Origin: JAXMBN01 sp046349875
Lineage (GTDB): Bacteria; Planctomycetota; Planctomycetia; Pirellulales; Pirellulaceae
Direction: 5' to 3'
DNA length: 64,000 nucleotides
NCBI GenBank assembly: GCA_046349875.1
Contig: JAXMBN010000015.1
Coordinates: forward strand, 1-64,000
Positions 25,706 to 34,012 of this stretch are shown here, in pieces. Every line of letters starts with the position of its first letter. Within the stretch, counting starts at the first letter, position 1. Under the pieces are notes generated by a model, which saw nothing but the letters and a program-made list of their open reading frames with translations, was not told the DNA's origin and made no database searches. The position numbers and the translations under genes are program-made.

Positions 25706-26953
25706 ATGACCCGTATGTTCTTGCGGCACGTTTTTGGATGCGGCACCCTTGCTTTCGCTAGCGTTCTTTGGGCATCTCATCCGATTGCGATGGCGTCCGA
25801 ATCCTCAAGTACCAATTCTCTCGGACTTGCGGGGAGTGCAGCAGAGATCAAAGAAGTGATTCAAGCGAATGATCGAGTTGCCTGGCTCGGTGGTCGATTG
25901 TGGGAGGAGATGCAGGACCACGGTGAATTGGAAGCGATCCTTGCAGGCAGGCTCGCCGGAAAGCACGTTTCTTTTCGGAATGTAGCTTGGAGCGGAGACG
26001 ATGTAGAAGGCCGAGCCCGCGGCGTTTTCGGTACGACGGAAGATGGTTACAAGCGGCGATTAGTAGATCTCGAAAAGGCCGAGCCAACATTGGTGTTCGT
26101 GGCGTACGGTTTTTCGGAGGCCTTGGATGACTCGTGGAGCTTGGAGCGGTTTGAAAAAGGATTGATTCGGCTCATCAGCGATCTCAAAAAGAAAGATCAT
26201 CGATTGGTGTTATTGGCGCCTGGTAGCATTCCCGAGGGAACCTCTTTTCCCGCATCACGGCTCAAGCATGTTCAACAAAGGCTTACCCAGTTTGCGGAAA
26301 AGGTTCAGCAGATCGCCAAAGCGGAGTCCCTGACTTCTTTGCAGTTACCGACATTGCAAGCCAAATGGACCGACGACGGAATGGTTCCCAAGGTCTCTGC
26401 CGTACGGGATTGGGCATTGTCAGTTGCCGATGTGCTTGTGCCCACGACGGCAAAAGCGGCCCTTGCAAGCAGCGTGGAATTGGAAGCGAAGGGTGAGTGG
26501 AAGAAAGATTCCAGTTGGGTTGTGAAATGGGAAGGCGATGCTGCAAAGAACCAATGGAAATGGAAAGAGACTGCGGCTCGGCTACCAGACGCTGGCGTGG
26601 CGGGGCGCGTCGTGATTCGTGGACTTCCCGCTGGACAATATCGATTGATGATCGACGGACAGTTGGTGGGCCGCGGTGATGCAGGCCAATGGCGAGAAGG
26701 ACTGGCGATCGCGGGAGCGGGAGTGGAGCTCCAACGCGAAGCTTTGCGGCAGAAAATCGTCGACAAGGATATCACCTTTCTACACCGCTATCGGCCGCAG
26801 AATGAGACGTATTTGTTCCTTTTCCGCAAGCATGAGCAAGGGAACAATGCCCCAGAAGTCGAGAAATTCTCAGGGTTAGCCAAGGAACTTGATAGCCAAA
26901 TCCAGGCTCTGGCGACCCCGAAGAGTTACGAGTGGGAGCTGATTCGGGAATAG
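25706..26953 (+). CDS. secreted SGNH/GDSL-fold-like protein with degenerate catalytic motif
   Basis: A 415-residue protein with a signal peptide (LRHVFGCGTLAFASVLWASHPIAMA). The next part follows the SGNH hydrolase pattern: DRVAWLGGRLWEEM where block I would read GDSI/GDSL, then RNVAWSGDDVEGRARGVFG (block II/III-like), and LVFVAYGFSEALDD where GxND would be. The nucleophile serine of block I is replaced (GGR), so hydrolase activity is doubtful. The C-terminal half (about 245-415) is unassigned, with a beta-rich GVAGRVVIRGLPAGQYRLMIDG segment. Similar domains occur in planctomycete proteins associated with PSD1/haem-binding genes; a scaffold or binding role is inference. Confidence 0.7.
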   Translation: MTRMFLRHVFGCGTLAFASVLWASHPIAMASESSSTNSLGLAGSAAEIKEVIQANDRVAWLGGRLWEEMQDHGELEAILAGRLAGKHVSFRNVAWSGDDVEGRARGVFGTTEDGYKRRLVDLEKAEPTLVFVAYGFSEALDDSWSLERFEKGLIRLISDLKKKDHRLVLLAPGSIPEGTSFPASRLKHVQQRLTQFAEKVQQIAKAESLTSLQLPTLQAKWTDDGMVPKVSAVRDWALSVADVLVPTTAKAALASSVELEAKGEWKKDSSWVVKWEGDAAKNQWKWKETAARLPDAGVAGRVVIRGLPAGQYRLMIDGQLVGRGDAGQWREGLAIAGAGVELQREALRQKIVDKDITFLHRYRPQNETYLFLFRKHEQGNNAPEVEKFSGLAKELDSQIQALATPKSYEWELIRE

Positions 26954-27120
26954 CCAAACCCTGAGGGGTTGCTAGAATTCTTCCGTTCCCGCTTTTGGGA
27001 GGTCCGTTCTTTACCAAGACCTCGAAGACTCCTCGCCGTTGCTCAAGACACGTTGTGACGCTTCTTGAGAACCGGTGGAGCGTTGCCGTTAGAGGAAGAG
27101 CCTAGTCATCAGGACAATTT

Positions 27121-29379
27121 ATGAAATTCCGCTTCCCGATCGTCATTATTGACGAGGACTTTCGTTCGGGTAATACATCAGGTCTGGGCATACGCGCGCT
27201 AGCGGAAGCAATTGAAGGGGAAGGGGTCGAAGTGGTTGGTGTCACCAGCTATGGTGACCTCTCACAGTTTGCTCAGCAACAAAGCCGTGCCTCGGCATTC
27301 ATTCTTTCGATCGACGATGAAGAATTCAACGTTGATACCACGCCGGCTCCGGCGATCGTCAATCTGCGCAAGTTCATCGAAGAGATTCGCTTTCGCAATG
27401 CGGAAATACCGATCTTCCTCTATGGTGAAACGCGTACGGCTCGCCATATTCCGAATGATATCTTGCGCGAGCTTCATGGTTTCATCCACATGTTCGAGGA
27501 TACGCCCGAGTTTGTTGCGCGGCATATCCTTCGCGAGGCCAAGAGCTATACCGACAGTTTGCCGCCGCCATTCTTTCGTGCCTTGGTGCACTATGCGAAG
27601 GATGGATCCTATTCATGGCACTGTCCTGGACACTCCGGTGGTGTCGCGTTTCTAAAGAGTCCCGTCGGTCAAATGTTTCACCAGTTCTTTGGTGAGAACA
27701 TGTTGCGAGCAGACGTTTGCAACGCAGTGGAAGAATTGGGGCAACTCTTGGATCATACGGGGCCTGTAGCAGATTCGGAGCGCAATGCGGCGCGGATCTT
27801 CAATGCCGATCATTGCTTCTTCGTGACCAATGGAACCTCGACATCCAACAAAATGGTTTGGCACACGACGGTTGCATCAGGCGACATCGTGGTCGTGGAT
27901 CGCAACTGCCACAAGTCGATCTTGCATGCCATCATCATGACCGGCGCCGTACCTGTATTCTTGACCCCAACGCGAAACCACCTCGGCTTGATCGGCCCGA
28001 TTCCGTTGGATGAATTCAAGCCAGAGAACATTCAAAAGAAGATCGATGCCAACCCGTTTGCGCGGGAAGCTCAAGCGTTGCATCCCGAACGCAAGCCTCG
28101 TATCCTCACGATCACGCAAAGCACCTACGACGGTATCATCTACAACGTCGAGACGCTCAAGGGCATGCTCGATGGATATATTGCAACTTTGCATTTCGAT
28201 GAAGCATGGTTACCTCACGCGGCCTTCCATGATTTCTATCGCAACTTCCACGCGATTGGTAAGGATCGGCCTCGGTGCAAGGAAGCGATGATCTTTGCAA
28301 CTCACTCGACGCATAAGTTATTGGCCGGGATTTCTCAAGCATCACAGATTCTCGTCCGTGAATCTGAAACGCAGAAGTTGGACCGTTATGTGTTCAACGA
28401 AGCGTACCTTATGCATACTTCGACCTCGCCTCAATATGCCATCATCGCATCGTGCGACGTTGCAGCTGCCATGATGGAACCACCTGGAGGAACAGCCTTG
28501 GTGGAAGAGTCGATCATGGAAGCGCTGGATTTCCGACGCGCTATGCGCAAAGTAGATGACGAATGGGGTAAGGATTGGTGGTTCAAGGTCTGGGGACCCG
28601 ATGAACTGGCTGACGAAGGTATCGGTACTCCAACCGATTGGACCTTGCGAGCCGGAGATAGTTGGCACGGATTCAGTTCGTTGGCACCTGGATTCAACAT
28701 GTTGGATCCGATCAAGGCCACCGTCATCACCCCAGGTCTGGACGTGTCGGGGCAATTTGCAGACACCGGTATTCCTGCATCGATCGTGACGCGGTATTTG
28801 GCCGAGCATGGTGTGATCGTTGAGAAGACGGGACTCTATTCGTTCTTCATCATGTTCACCATCGGCATCACGAAGGGACGTTGGAATACACTTCTCAGCG
28901 CCTTGCAACAATTCAAAGACGACTACGATAAGAACCAGCCGATGTGGCGGATCCTGCCCGAGTTTTCGCGGCAGTATCCACAATATGAACGGATTGGCCT
29001 ACGCGACCTTTGCCACCAAATCCACGACACTTACAAGTCGAACGACGTGGCTCGCGTGACCACCGAAATGTATTTGTCGATCTCTGAACCAGCGATGAAG
29101 CCATCGGATGCCTTCGCCATGATGACCCGTCGCGAGATCGATCGCGTTGAGATCGATGATTTGGAAGGACGCGTCACAAGCGTTCTGTTGACTCCCTATC
29201 CACCTGGAATTCCATTGCTCATTCCTGGCGAACGATTCAACAAGACCATCGTTGAGTATCTACGGTTTGCTCGCGACTTTAACCAGAAGTTTCCAGGTTT
29301 CGATACCGATATCCACGGTTTGGTCGAAGAGGAGATCGATGGCAGACGCAAGTATTATGTGGATTGCGTGAGAAGCTAG
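27121..29379 (+). CDS. Orn/Lys/Arg decarboxylase (PLP-dependent, biodegradative arginine-decarboxylase-like)
   Basis: A 752-residue fold-type I PLP decarboxylase. The N-terminal wing (PIVIIDEDFRSGNTSGLGIR, SAFILSIDDEE) is the response-regulator-like domain of the large bacterial decarboxylases. The core shows WHCPGHSGGVAFLKSPVG, DHCFFVTNGTSTSNK, LHFDEAWLPHAAFHDFY and the PLP lysine in ATHSTHKLLAGIS (Lys399). The C-terminal domain has the AYPPGIPLLIPGE-like TPYPPGIPLLIPGER motif. Length and motifs fit AdiA/LdcI/SpeF-type enzymes producing agmatine, cadaverine or putrescine; arginine is my guess and cannot be settled by eye. No antiporter gene is next to it, which argues for polyamine supply over acid resistance. 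It is convergent with the methyltransferase gene. Confidence 0.9.
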   Translation: MKFRFPIVIIDEDFRSGNTSGLGIRALAEAIEGEGVEVVGVTSYGDLSQFAQQQSRASAFILSIDDEEFNVDTTPAPAIVNLRKFIEEIRFRNAEIPIFLYGETRTARHIPNDILRELHGFIHMFEDTPEFVARHILREAKSYTDSLPPPFFRALVHYAKDGSYSWHCPGHSGGVAFLKSPVGQMFHQFFGENMLRADVCNAVEELGQLLDHTGPVADSERNAARIFNADHCFFVTNGTSTSNKMVWHTTVASGDIVVVDRNCHKSILHAIIMTGAVPVFLTPTRNHLGLIGPIPLDEFKPENIQKKIDANPFAREAQALHPERKPRILTITQSTYDGIIYNVETLKGMLDGYIATLHFDEAWLPHAAFHDFYRNFHAIGKDRPRCKEAMIFATHSTHKLLAGISQASQILVRESETQKLDRYVFNEAYLMHTSTSPQYAIIASCDVAAAMMEPPGGTALVEESIMEALDFRRAMRKVDDEWGKDWWFKVWGPDELADEGIGTPTDWTLRAGDSWHGFSSLAPGFNMLDPIKATVITPGLDVSGQFADTGIPASIVTRYLAEHGVIVEKTGLYSFFIMFTIGITKGRWNTLLSALQQFKDDYDKNQPMWRILPEFSRQYPQYERIGLRDLCHQIHDTYKSNDVARVTTEMYLSISEPAMKPSDAFAMMTRREIDRVEIDDLEGRVTSVLLTPYPPGIPLLIPGERFNKTIVEYLRFARDFNQKFPGFDTDIHGLVEEEIDGRRKYYVDCVRS

Positions 29380-29390
29380 ATCGCGTTTCA

Positions 29391-30773
29391 CTAAGGAGAT
29401 AGCCGAGCGATCTTCGGATAATAGTTGTTCATCCGTGATCCAACGCTTTTCATCCAGCCGAGACGTTTTCCTCCCCATGTCGCAACCGTCCAGCTACCGT
29501 TGGGGGGTACGGCCTGTCCGGGCGAGACCGGCAAGGCTTCACCTCGCGCGAAAGCCATGGATTCTTCGGCATTCAGGGCAAAGGTGTGGTTGGGCTGAAA
29601 ATGCGCACTAGGCAATAGAGCTAACATTGGATGTGGTTGCAACGACCTATCGACGCCGCCCGCCAAACTGGGAAATCGATCGATGGATTCTTTGGCGATC
29701 CAACTCGCATCGGATGCAACGCCTTGCCAACGATCTCCCTCTTTCCAATACTCCATGTTGTCGATGTGACCGAAGGCTTGTAGCGATTCAGTGCCGCGAC
29801 CCCGTAATGTGTTGTTTGAACTCGATACGTTATTCTTCTTGGAGGCTTTCCGCCTAGTCGCCTTTTCGATGTTTGATGACGATCGCTCGTTGGATGGATC
29901 GATTGCACCGCAGAGGCGAATGGCTGCAGCAAAGCTCCCCGCACATCGATCGCGATCGGGCCACGTTCGATAACAGCCCGGCTCAATGCCACTAGCCCAT
30001 GCTGACAATCCAGGGATTTCGAGCGGTTCGAGCAAATCGCCATATGTCTCTCGCAGCCATCGAATTTGGTCTTCGTTCTCTTCGATCGCAAAGGTGCACG
30101 TGGAATAGATCAGTCGTCCACCTGGTTTGAGAAGTCCTAGAGCAGCTTGCAAAATGCGTCGCTGTCTAGCAGCACTATGAAGCACCTGCGTTTCATCAAA
30201 TGCATTGTCGCTACGCTTTCCTCGTCCAATCAATGTTTGTCCAGAACAAGGTGCGTCTACCAAGATCGCATCGAGTCGGTGACTCCAGTCATCGAGCAAA
30301 TCTTCGGGATCGCGGTTAAGAATAGCAAAGCGAGGGTTTCCGGTTCGAGTCAATGACCATTCAAGAATGTCGAGTCGTGTGCGAATTGGTTCATTGGCTA
30401 ACAAAAAGCCACCTTCACCCAATTGTTCAAGAATGGCCGAGGCTTTGCCACCAGGAGCCGCGCAGAGATCGCAAATCAACTCGTTCGATCGGGGAGCAAG
30501 CAACGCAAGTGCAAGCAGCGAACCGGCGTCTTGAATGTAGTAGTCACCTGCCACGTAATGGGGATATTGAGAAGGCCGGAGTTGCGAGTCAATCAACCAT
30601 CGTCCCTGCGGATACCACGGAACGATATCGGTTGCCCAGGGAAGTGAATGGATAGCGCGGTCGGAGCGGATGCGAATGCAGCGATCGTGCAATTGCTCCA
30701 TCGCAAGCTCGATAGCCTCCATGCGATCGCGAGATAATTGAAAAGTATCTTCGAGCTTTACCAACATGGGCAA
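29391..30773 (-). CDS. RsmB/NOP-family RNA m5C methyltransferase (RsmF-like)
   Basis: A 460-residue SAM-dependent RNA cytosine-C5 methyltransferase. Motifs: YYIQDAGSLLALALLAPR (motif before SAM loop), DLCAAPGGKASAILEQL (SAM binding), DAILVDAPCSGQTLIGRGKR (motif IV with catalytic-cycle Cys), LIYSTCTFAIEENEDQI (motif VI with the nucleophile Cys). The C-terminal part (about 350-460) with AFARGEALPVSPG and SWTVATWGGKRLGWMK resembles the PUA-like extension of RsmF, which methylates 16S rRNA C1407. The N-terminal NusB-like domain of RsmB is absent. It is last in a minus-strand row with the GT2 and BshC-like genes. Confidence 0.88.
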   Translation of the reverse strand: MPMLVKLEDTFQLSRDRMEAIELAMEQLHDRCIRIRSDRAIHSLPWATDIVPWYPQGRWLIDSQLRPSQYPHYVAGDYYIQDAGSLLALALLAPRSNELICDLCAAPGGKASAILEQLGEGGFLLANEPIRTRLDILEWSLTRTGNPRFAILNRDPEDLLDDWSHRLDAILVDAPCSGQTLIGRGKRSDNAFDETQVLHSAARQRRILQAALGLLKPGGRLIYSTCTFAIEENEDQIRWLRETYGDLLEPLEIPGLSAWASGIEPGCYRTWPDRDRCAGSFAAAIRLCGAIDPSNERSSSNIEKATRRKASKKNNVSSSNNTLRGRGTESLQAFGHIDNMEYWKEGDRWQGVASDASWIAKESIDRFPSLAGGVDRSLQPHPMLALLPSAHFQPNHTFALNAEESMAFARGEALPVSPGQAVPPNGSWTVATWGGKRLGWMKSVGSRMNNYYPKIARLSP

Positions 30774-30806
30774 TACTTCATACTCTTGAACTGGATAGCC
30801 AATCGA

Positions 30807-32414
30807 TTAGGAAATGAAAGAGGAATCCTCACGGAAGGCGGCGTCTGCCATTTGCTTCAGGGATTGTACAATGCTCGAAGAAGAAAAGAGAAGCAACGAG
30901 TATTCTCGCGATTGCTCTAAGGCTCGGTGTCGAAGCAAAAATTCGGCCTGAGGAAGTTCCGCCCATTGTTGCGTAAGAAGAGGGGCGGCAAGTTGACGAA
31001 GCTCACGATTCAACTCGGCCATTGCTTGATGCCACGCTTTCTTTTGGCCTCGCGGAGGAATGGTGGCAAGGAGATGATGTTTGCGAGCGATGCAATCGTT
31101 CCAGCGAATCCGATCGTTATCGGCAAGTTCGACCGAGAGTTGTTCGAGATGATTGCGATCGTACCACCATTGCGACCGGATCTGGCTTGGTGTTTTAAGC
31201 GTTGTTGAGGAGGTGGACAGAGGTAGCCGCATCGTGGAGGTCGCGACGCCATACGTTGGAGGATCGATGGCTAACCAATCTCGCACAATATGATCGGTCA
31301 ATTGATCGTACTTGCCTCCACCGATTCCGTGAACAAAAAAGTCGGAAGCGAGGAGACGGCAAAAGAGAGTTGTGGTCAGAGCTCGGGTGCGAATGCGGCG
31401 ACCCTTGTCTGTGATCGTTCGCAAAGAATCCAATGGGTTGGATTCGATCGAGGACTTCGGAAGCGATAACTGCCAATTCGAATGATCGGTGAGGAAGAGC
31501 TGGTCCGCCTCGCAACGGCACCAAAGGCCTCGCCGAATGGGATCGGCATTCTCGTAGGTCCAAAACGGAATCTCGATCCATCCTTCCCGAATGGACAATG
31601 CTGGAACGGGATGGGCTTCATTGCGAATGCGGTGGTGCATTCGATAGTGATCGCGCCAGCGATTGTAGATGGCGCGGAACGAGTCTGCATGGCATGCGAT
31701 GGCAAAGAAGAATGCAGCAAAGGCCTCTGAGTCCAAAAGACGCCCGAGAGATACTTCGATAGTTCGAAGGCCCGATTCCCTTTCCAATGCATGGCGGGCT
31801 GCAGCATACGCATGACCGACGCTTGCACCGAGTTTCAATTGGGATAAAACACTAGGCCAAACGCGATCCAAAATCATGTCGTGGGACTTGGGCGAGCCTA
31901 TACGTTGCTTCACGCGTTCTGGAAAAGACTCCCATGCTGAAAAGTCTTTCGGAGAGAGCATTTCCCAAGGAACAGTTTGCTCGAAAGATTCAGGGACCAT
32001 CGACTGAACCTTGATCGCATCACCGTCGCGATAGGGAACTTTGATTGCAAGGTGACGTGCAAGGTCGTGGTCGATGACCAAGTTGATGGCGGTCGCTTGT
32101 ATGCGACGCGCAAACGCATCCAGCAAAAAGTTCTTGAACCAAACCCCAGGATGGAACCACTCGGGCTGATGACCTCCCATCACAATGGTTGAGCTGGTTG
32201 GTTCGCCTCCCTCGGATCGTACGATATCAAGCAGTTCTCGGCGAAACTCGGTTCGCAAGGTTTGCAGAGAACGTCCAAGCAACGATGCGTGTTGAGGAAA
32301 AGCTCGCTGGTTGCCTACGAGTACGTGAGGCCAGGTCGATGGCGGAGGAAAACAAAACACTCCGCCTTCATCAGGCGGAGCGTGGAATGAGGGGTACTCG
32401 TCGGAGGTCGCCAT
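30807..32414 (-). CDS. unknown protein with distant BshC-like features
   Basis: A 535-residue protein that I do not firmly recognise. The segment STIVMGGHQPEWFHPGVWFK near residue 100, followed by NLVIDHDLA, recalls the GQQPG...GP and nucleotide-fold signatures of BshC, the putative cysteine-adding enzyme of bacillithiol synthesis; an RMHHRIR region and a long C-terminal coiled helix (IPPRGQKKAWHQAMAELNRELRQ) also fit that layout. This is a weak, by-eye similarity. No signal peptide or membrane segment is seen. It lies between a GT2 gene (12 bp upstream) and an RsmF-like gene, all minus strand; the close spacing to the GT2 gene suggests co-transcription. Confidence 0.6.
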   Translation of the reverse strand: MATSDEYPSFHAPPDEGGVFCFPPPSTWPHVLVGNQRAFPQHASLLGRSLQTLRTEFRRELLDIVRSEGGEPTSSTIVMGGHQPEWFHPGVWFKNFLLDAFARRIQATAINLVIDHDLARHLAIKVPYRDGDAIKVQSMVPESFEQTVPWEMLSPKDFSAWESFPERVKQRIGSPKSHDMILDRVWPSVLSQLKLGASVGHAYAAARHALERESGLRTIEVSLGRLLDSEAFAAFFFAIACHADSFRAIYNRWRDHYRMHHRIRNEAHPVPALSIREGWIEIPFWTYENADPIRRGLWCRCEADQLFLTDHSNWQLSLPKSSIESNPLDSLRTITDKGRRIRTRALTTTLFCRLLASDFFVHGIGGGKYDQLTDHIVRDWLAIDPPTYGVATSTMRLPLSTSSTTLKTPSQIRSQWWYDRNHLEQLSVELADNDRIRWNDCIARKHHLLATIPPRGQKKAWHQAMAELNRELRQLAAPLLTQQWAELPQAEFLLRHRALEQSREYSLLLFSSSSIVQSLKQMADAAFREDSSFIS

Positions 32415-32426
32415 CGCTATTGAACA

Positions 32427-33176
32427 CTAGTGGCATTCGCCACAGCACGCCACACTCTTGGGCAGGCGGAATCCGCGAGCTTCCATAGCGGCGACGCTTC
32501 GATCGAGAACGGAATGGTAATGTCGCAATCGCGTTTCGGCGTGATCCAAAGAACCGCCAAACGATCGGTTCAAGTCAAGATAAATCAGAGGAACAGGAAC
32601 CTCGATAATTCTCATGCCTTGCATCGCCGCTTGAACCCAAAGCTCGAGTGGCATGGCGTACCCAGTGTCCTCAATGCGAAACTGCTTGAGGGCTTCGACG
32701 CGATAGGCTTTGAAACCACAAAACGAATCGGTTAGGCACAATCCCAAACGCTCATTGATATCGCGAGTGATTTGGCGATTGATAAACATACGTTCGGCTG
32801 GTGGTTCGGAGTCGCCCGCATAGCGTTTGAGATATCGGCTTCCCGACACGATGTCGGCATTGCGACACGCTGCAATGAATCGCGGAATTCGCTTGGGTTG
32901 ATGCTGACCATCACAATCCAAAGTGACCAGGAATTCGTAGTCGTTCTCAATCGCATGTTCGAACGCAGAAATTAACGCGGCGCCGTAACCTCGATTCTGC
33001 GGGTGGCGAATCACCGCGATATCTTCGCGAGCGTCAAGAAGATCCGAGGTTCCGTCGGACGATCCATCATCGATGGCCAGGACATTGTCTGCGTACTGGA
33101 CCACTTCATCCAGCACGTTGTTGACGGAATCTACCTCGTTGAAGACCGGAATCGCTGCTAGCCATCGACTCTTCAT
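32427..33176 (-). CDS. glycosyltransferase family 2 (dolichyl-phosphate-mannose-synthase-like)
   Basis: A 249-residue GT-A-fold transferase. The N-terminus shows AIPVFNEVDSV, the nucleotide-binding LAIDDGSSDGTSDLL and the metal-binding DxD as TLDCDGQHQP, then SGSRYLKRY and a GLCLTDSFCGFKAYR segment, a pattern typical of DPMS-like and undecaprenyl-phosphate glycosyltransferases. No membrane helices follow, so it is the soluble form. The C-terminus ends with an odd cysteine-rich tail, ACCGECH, that is not part of the fold. The sugar and acceptor are unknown. It is first in the minus-strand row reaching to 29391. Confidence 0.88.
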   Translation of the reverse strand: MKSRWLAAIPVFNEVDSVNNVLDEVVQYADNVLAIDDGSSDGTSDLLDAREDIAVIRHPQNRGYGAALISAFEHAIENDYEFLVTLDCDGQHQPKRIPRFIAACRNADIVSGSRYLKRYAGDSEPPAERMFINRQITRDINERLGLCLTDSFCGFKAYRVEALKQFRIEDTGYAMPLELWVQAAMQGMRIIEVPVPLIYLDLNRSFGGSLDHAETRLRHYHSVLDRSVAAMEARGFRLPKSVACCGECH

Positions 33177-33765
33177 TTTGTATTCTCCTTCTCCCGTAAG
33201 ACGGCGTCCCTATCCAATATTTCAGGAACGGTCCAGAATCTGATCTTCCGCAAGGACAATCGGTCGAGAACAAAGTTCACCGAAGATCGCCTCGCCGTGG
33301 TGGATTCAATTCGACGAAATGGAAAGTCGCCGGGTTGAGGCTTCAAAGTTGCGGTCGATCAATGCATTCTAGGTGCCGCATTCCAAAGGTCAATCAACGT
33401 ACTAGTTCCCAAGATTTTTTCCGGAAATTCGAAGAAGGGACGTGCCATGTCGGGAAACTTTGCGGGCCCTGTTCGATAGGCGACGTCTCACCCAAGTGGG
33501 ACATTTCCCTCCGAAGGGCTTTCCGCCAGGGATTGAGTTGCTAATGGTGTCTTCTTTTCCCTAGTTTTTTCAATTCGGGACGAGGAAGTTCCACCGGAAG
33601 CAGATTTGAGGCCGGATCGGTGTCGCTTGCACGTTGGGGGGAGTTGGACTCTACTTGGATTGGATTACCCACCCCAAACCCCGAATGTCAATTCAACCGT
33701 AGCGCGTTGTCCAATCGTAAAAAACATCAACGCGTTATTACAATCACAGAACAAGAAGTAGCCCG
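33177..33765. other. gene-poor intergenic stretch
   Basis: No convincing gene was found between the GT2 start and the repeat region. Open frames at 33335-33544 and 33620-33940 have no ribosome site, no recognisable motif and compositional features of random frames; the second runs into the repeat array. The stretch from about 33700 onward already contains scattered CAATCGT/AATCGT words that become regular further downstream. Confidence 0.6.
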
Positions 33766-33846
33766 ATTGTCTCAATCGTTAAAAGTGTCTTGTAATCGTC
33801 CTAAGCGTGAGAACGGTTTTAGGCGGTTTCAAACGATTGAGACAAT
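33766..33846. repeat. 15-bp inverted repeat with 51-bp spacer
   Basis: ATTGTCTCAATCGTT (33766-33780) and its exact reverse complement AACGATTGAGACAAT (33832-33846) flank 51 bp that contain a smaller CCTAA/TTAGG pairing. The arms contain the same ACAAT/CAATCGT words as the array that follows, so this is part of one structured locus. It is either a foldable RNA element or the ends of a small mobile remnant. Confidence 0.7.
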
Positions 33847-33853
33847 ATTTGGA

Positions 33854-33955
33854 CAATCGTACTACGAGGTTCCACGCGATTGGGACAATCGTACTACGAT
33901 GGAACAATCGTACTACGGTGAGACAATCGTACTACGGTGAGACAATCGTACTACG
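33854..33955. repeat. array of five CAATCGTACTACG repeats
   Basis: Five exact copies of the 13-mer CAATCGTACTACG start at 33854, 33886, 33905, 33924 and 33943. The last four are spaced exactly 19 bp, with a fuller unit close to GAGACAATCGTACTACGGT. The array ends 58 bp before the ATG of the decayed SHD1-type gene. Possible readings are operator-like iterated sites, a short tandem repeat, or part of a structured element with the inverted repeat just upstream. Confidence 0.9.
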
Positions 33956-34012
33956 GAATTCATTTCATCTTTCGAATCATCAGTCAAGGAATCACTGCGG
34001 AGCTAACTCAAC

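Noticed and set aside
33620..33940. Open frame of about 106 codons in the repeat region
   Set aside because: It runs across the repeats, has no ribosome site and no family-like sequence.
33854..33955. CRISPR-like array
   Set aside because: Repeats are 13 bp and spacers only 6 bp (19 bp for the first), no cas gene is near, and spacers are not diverse.
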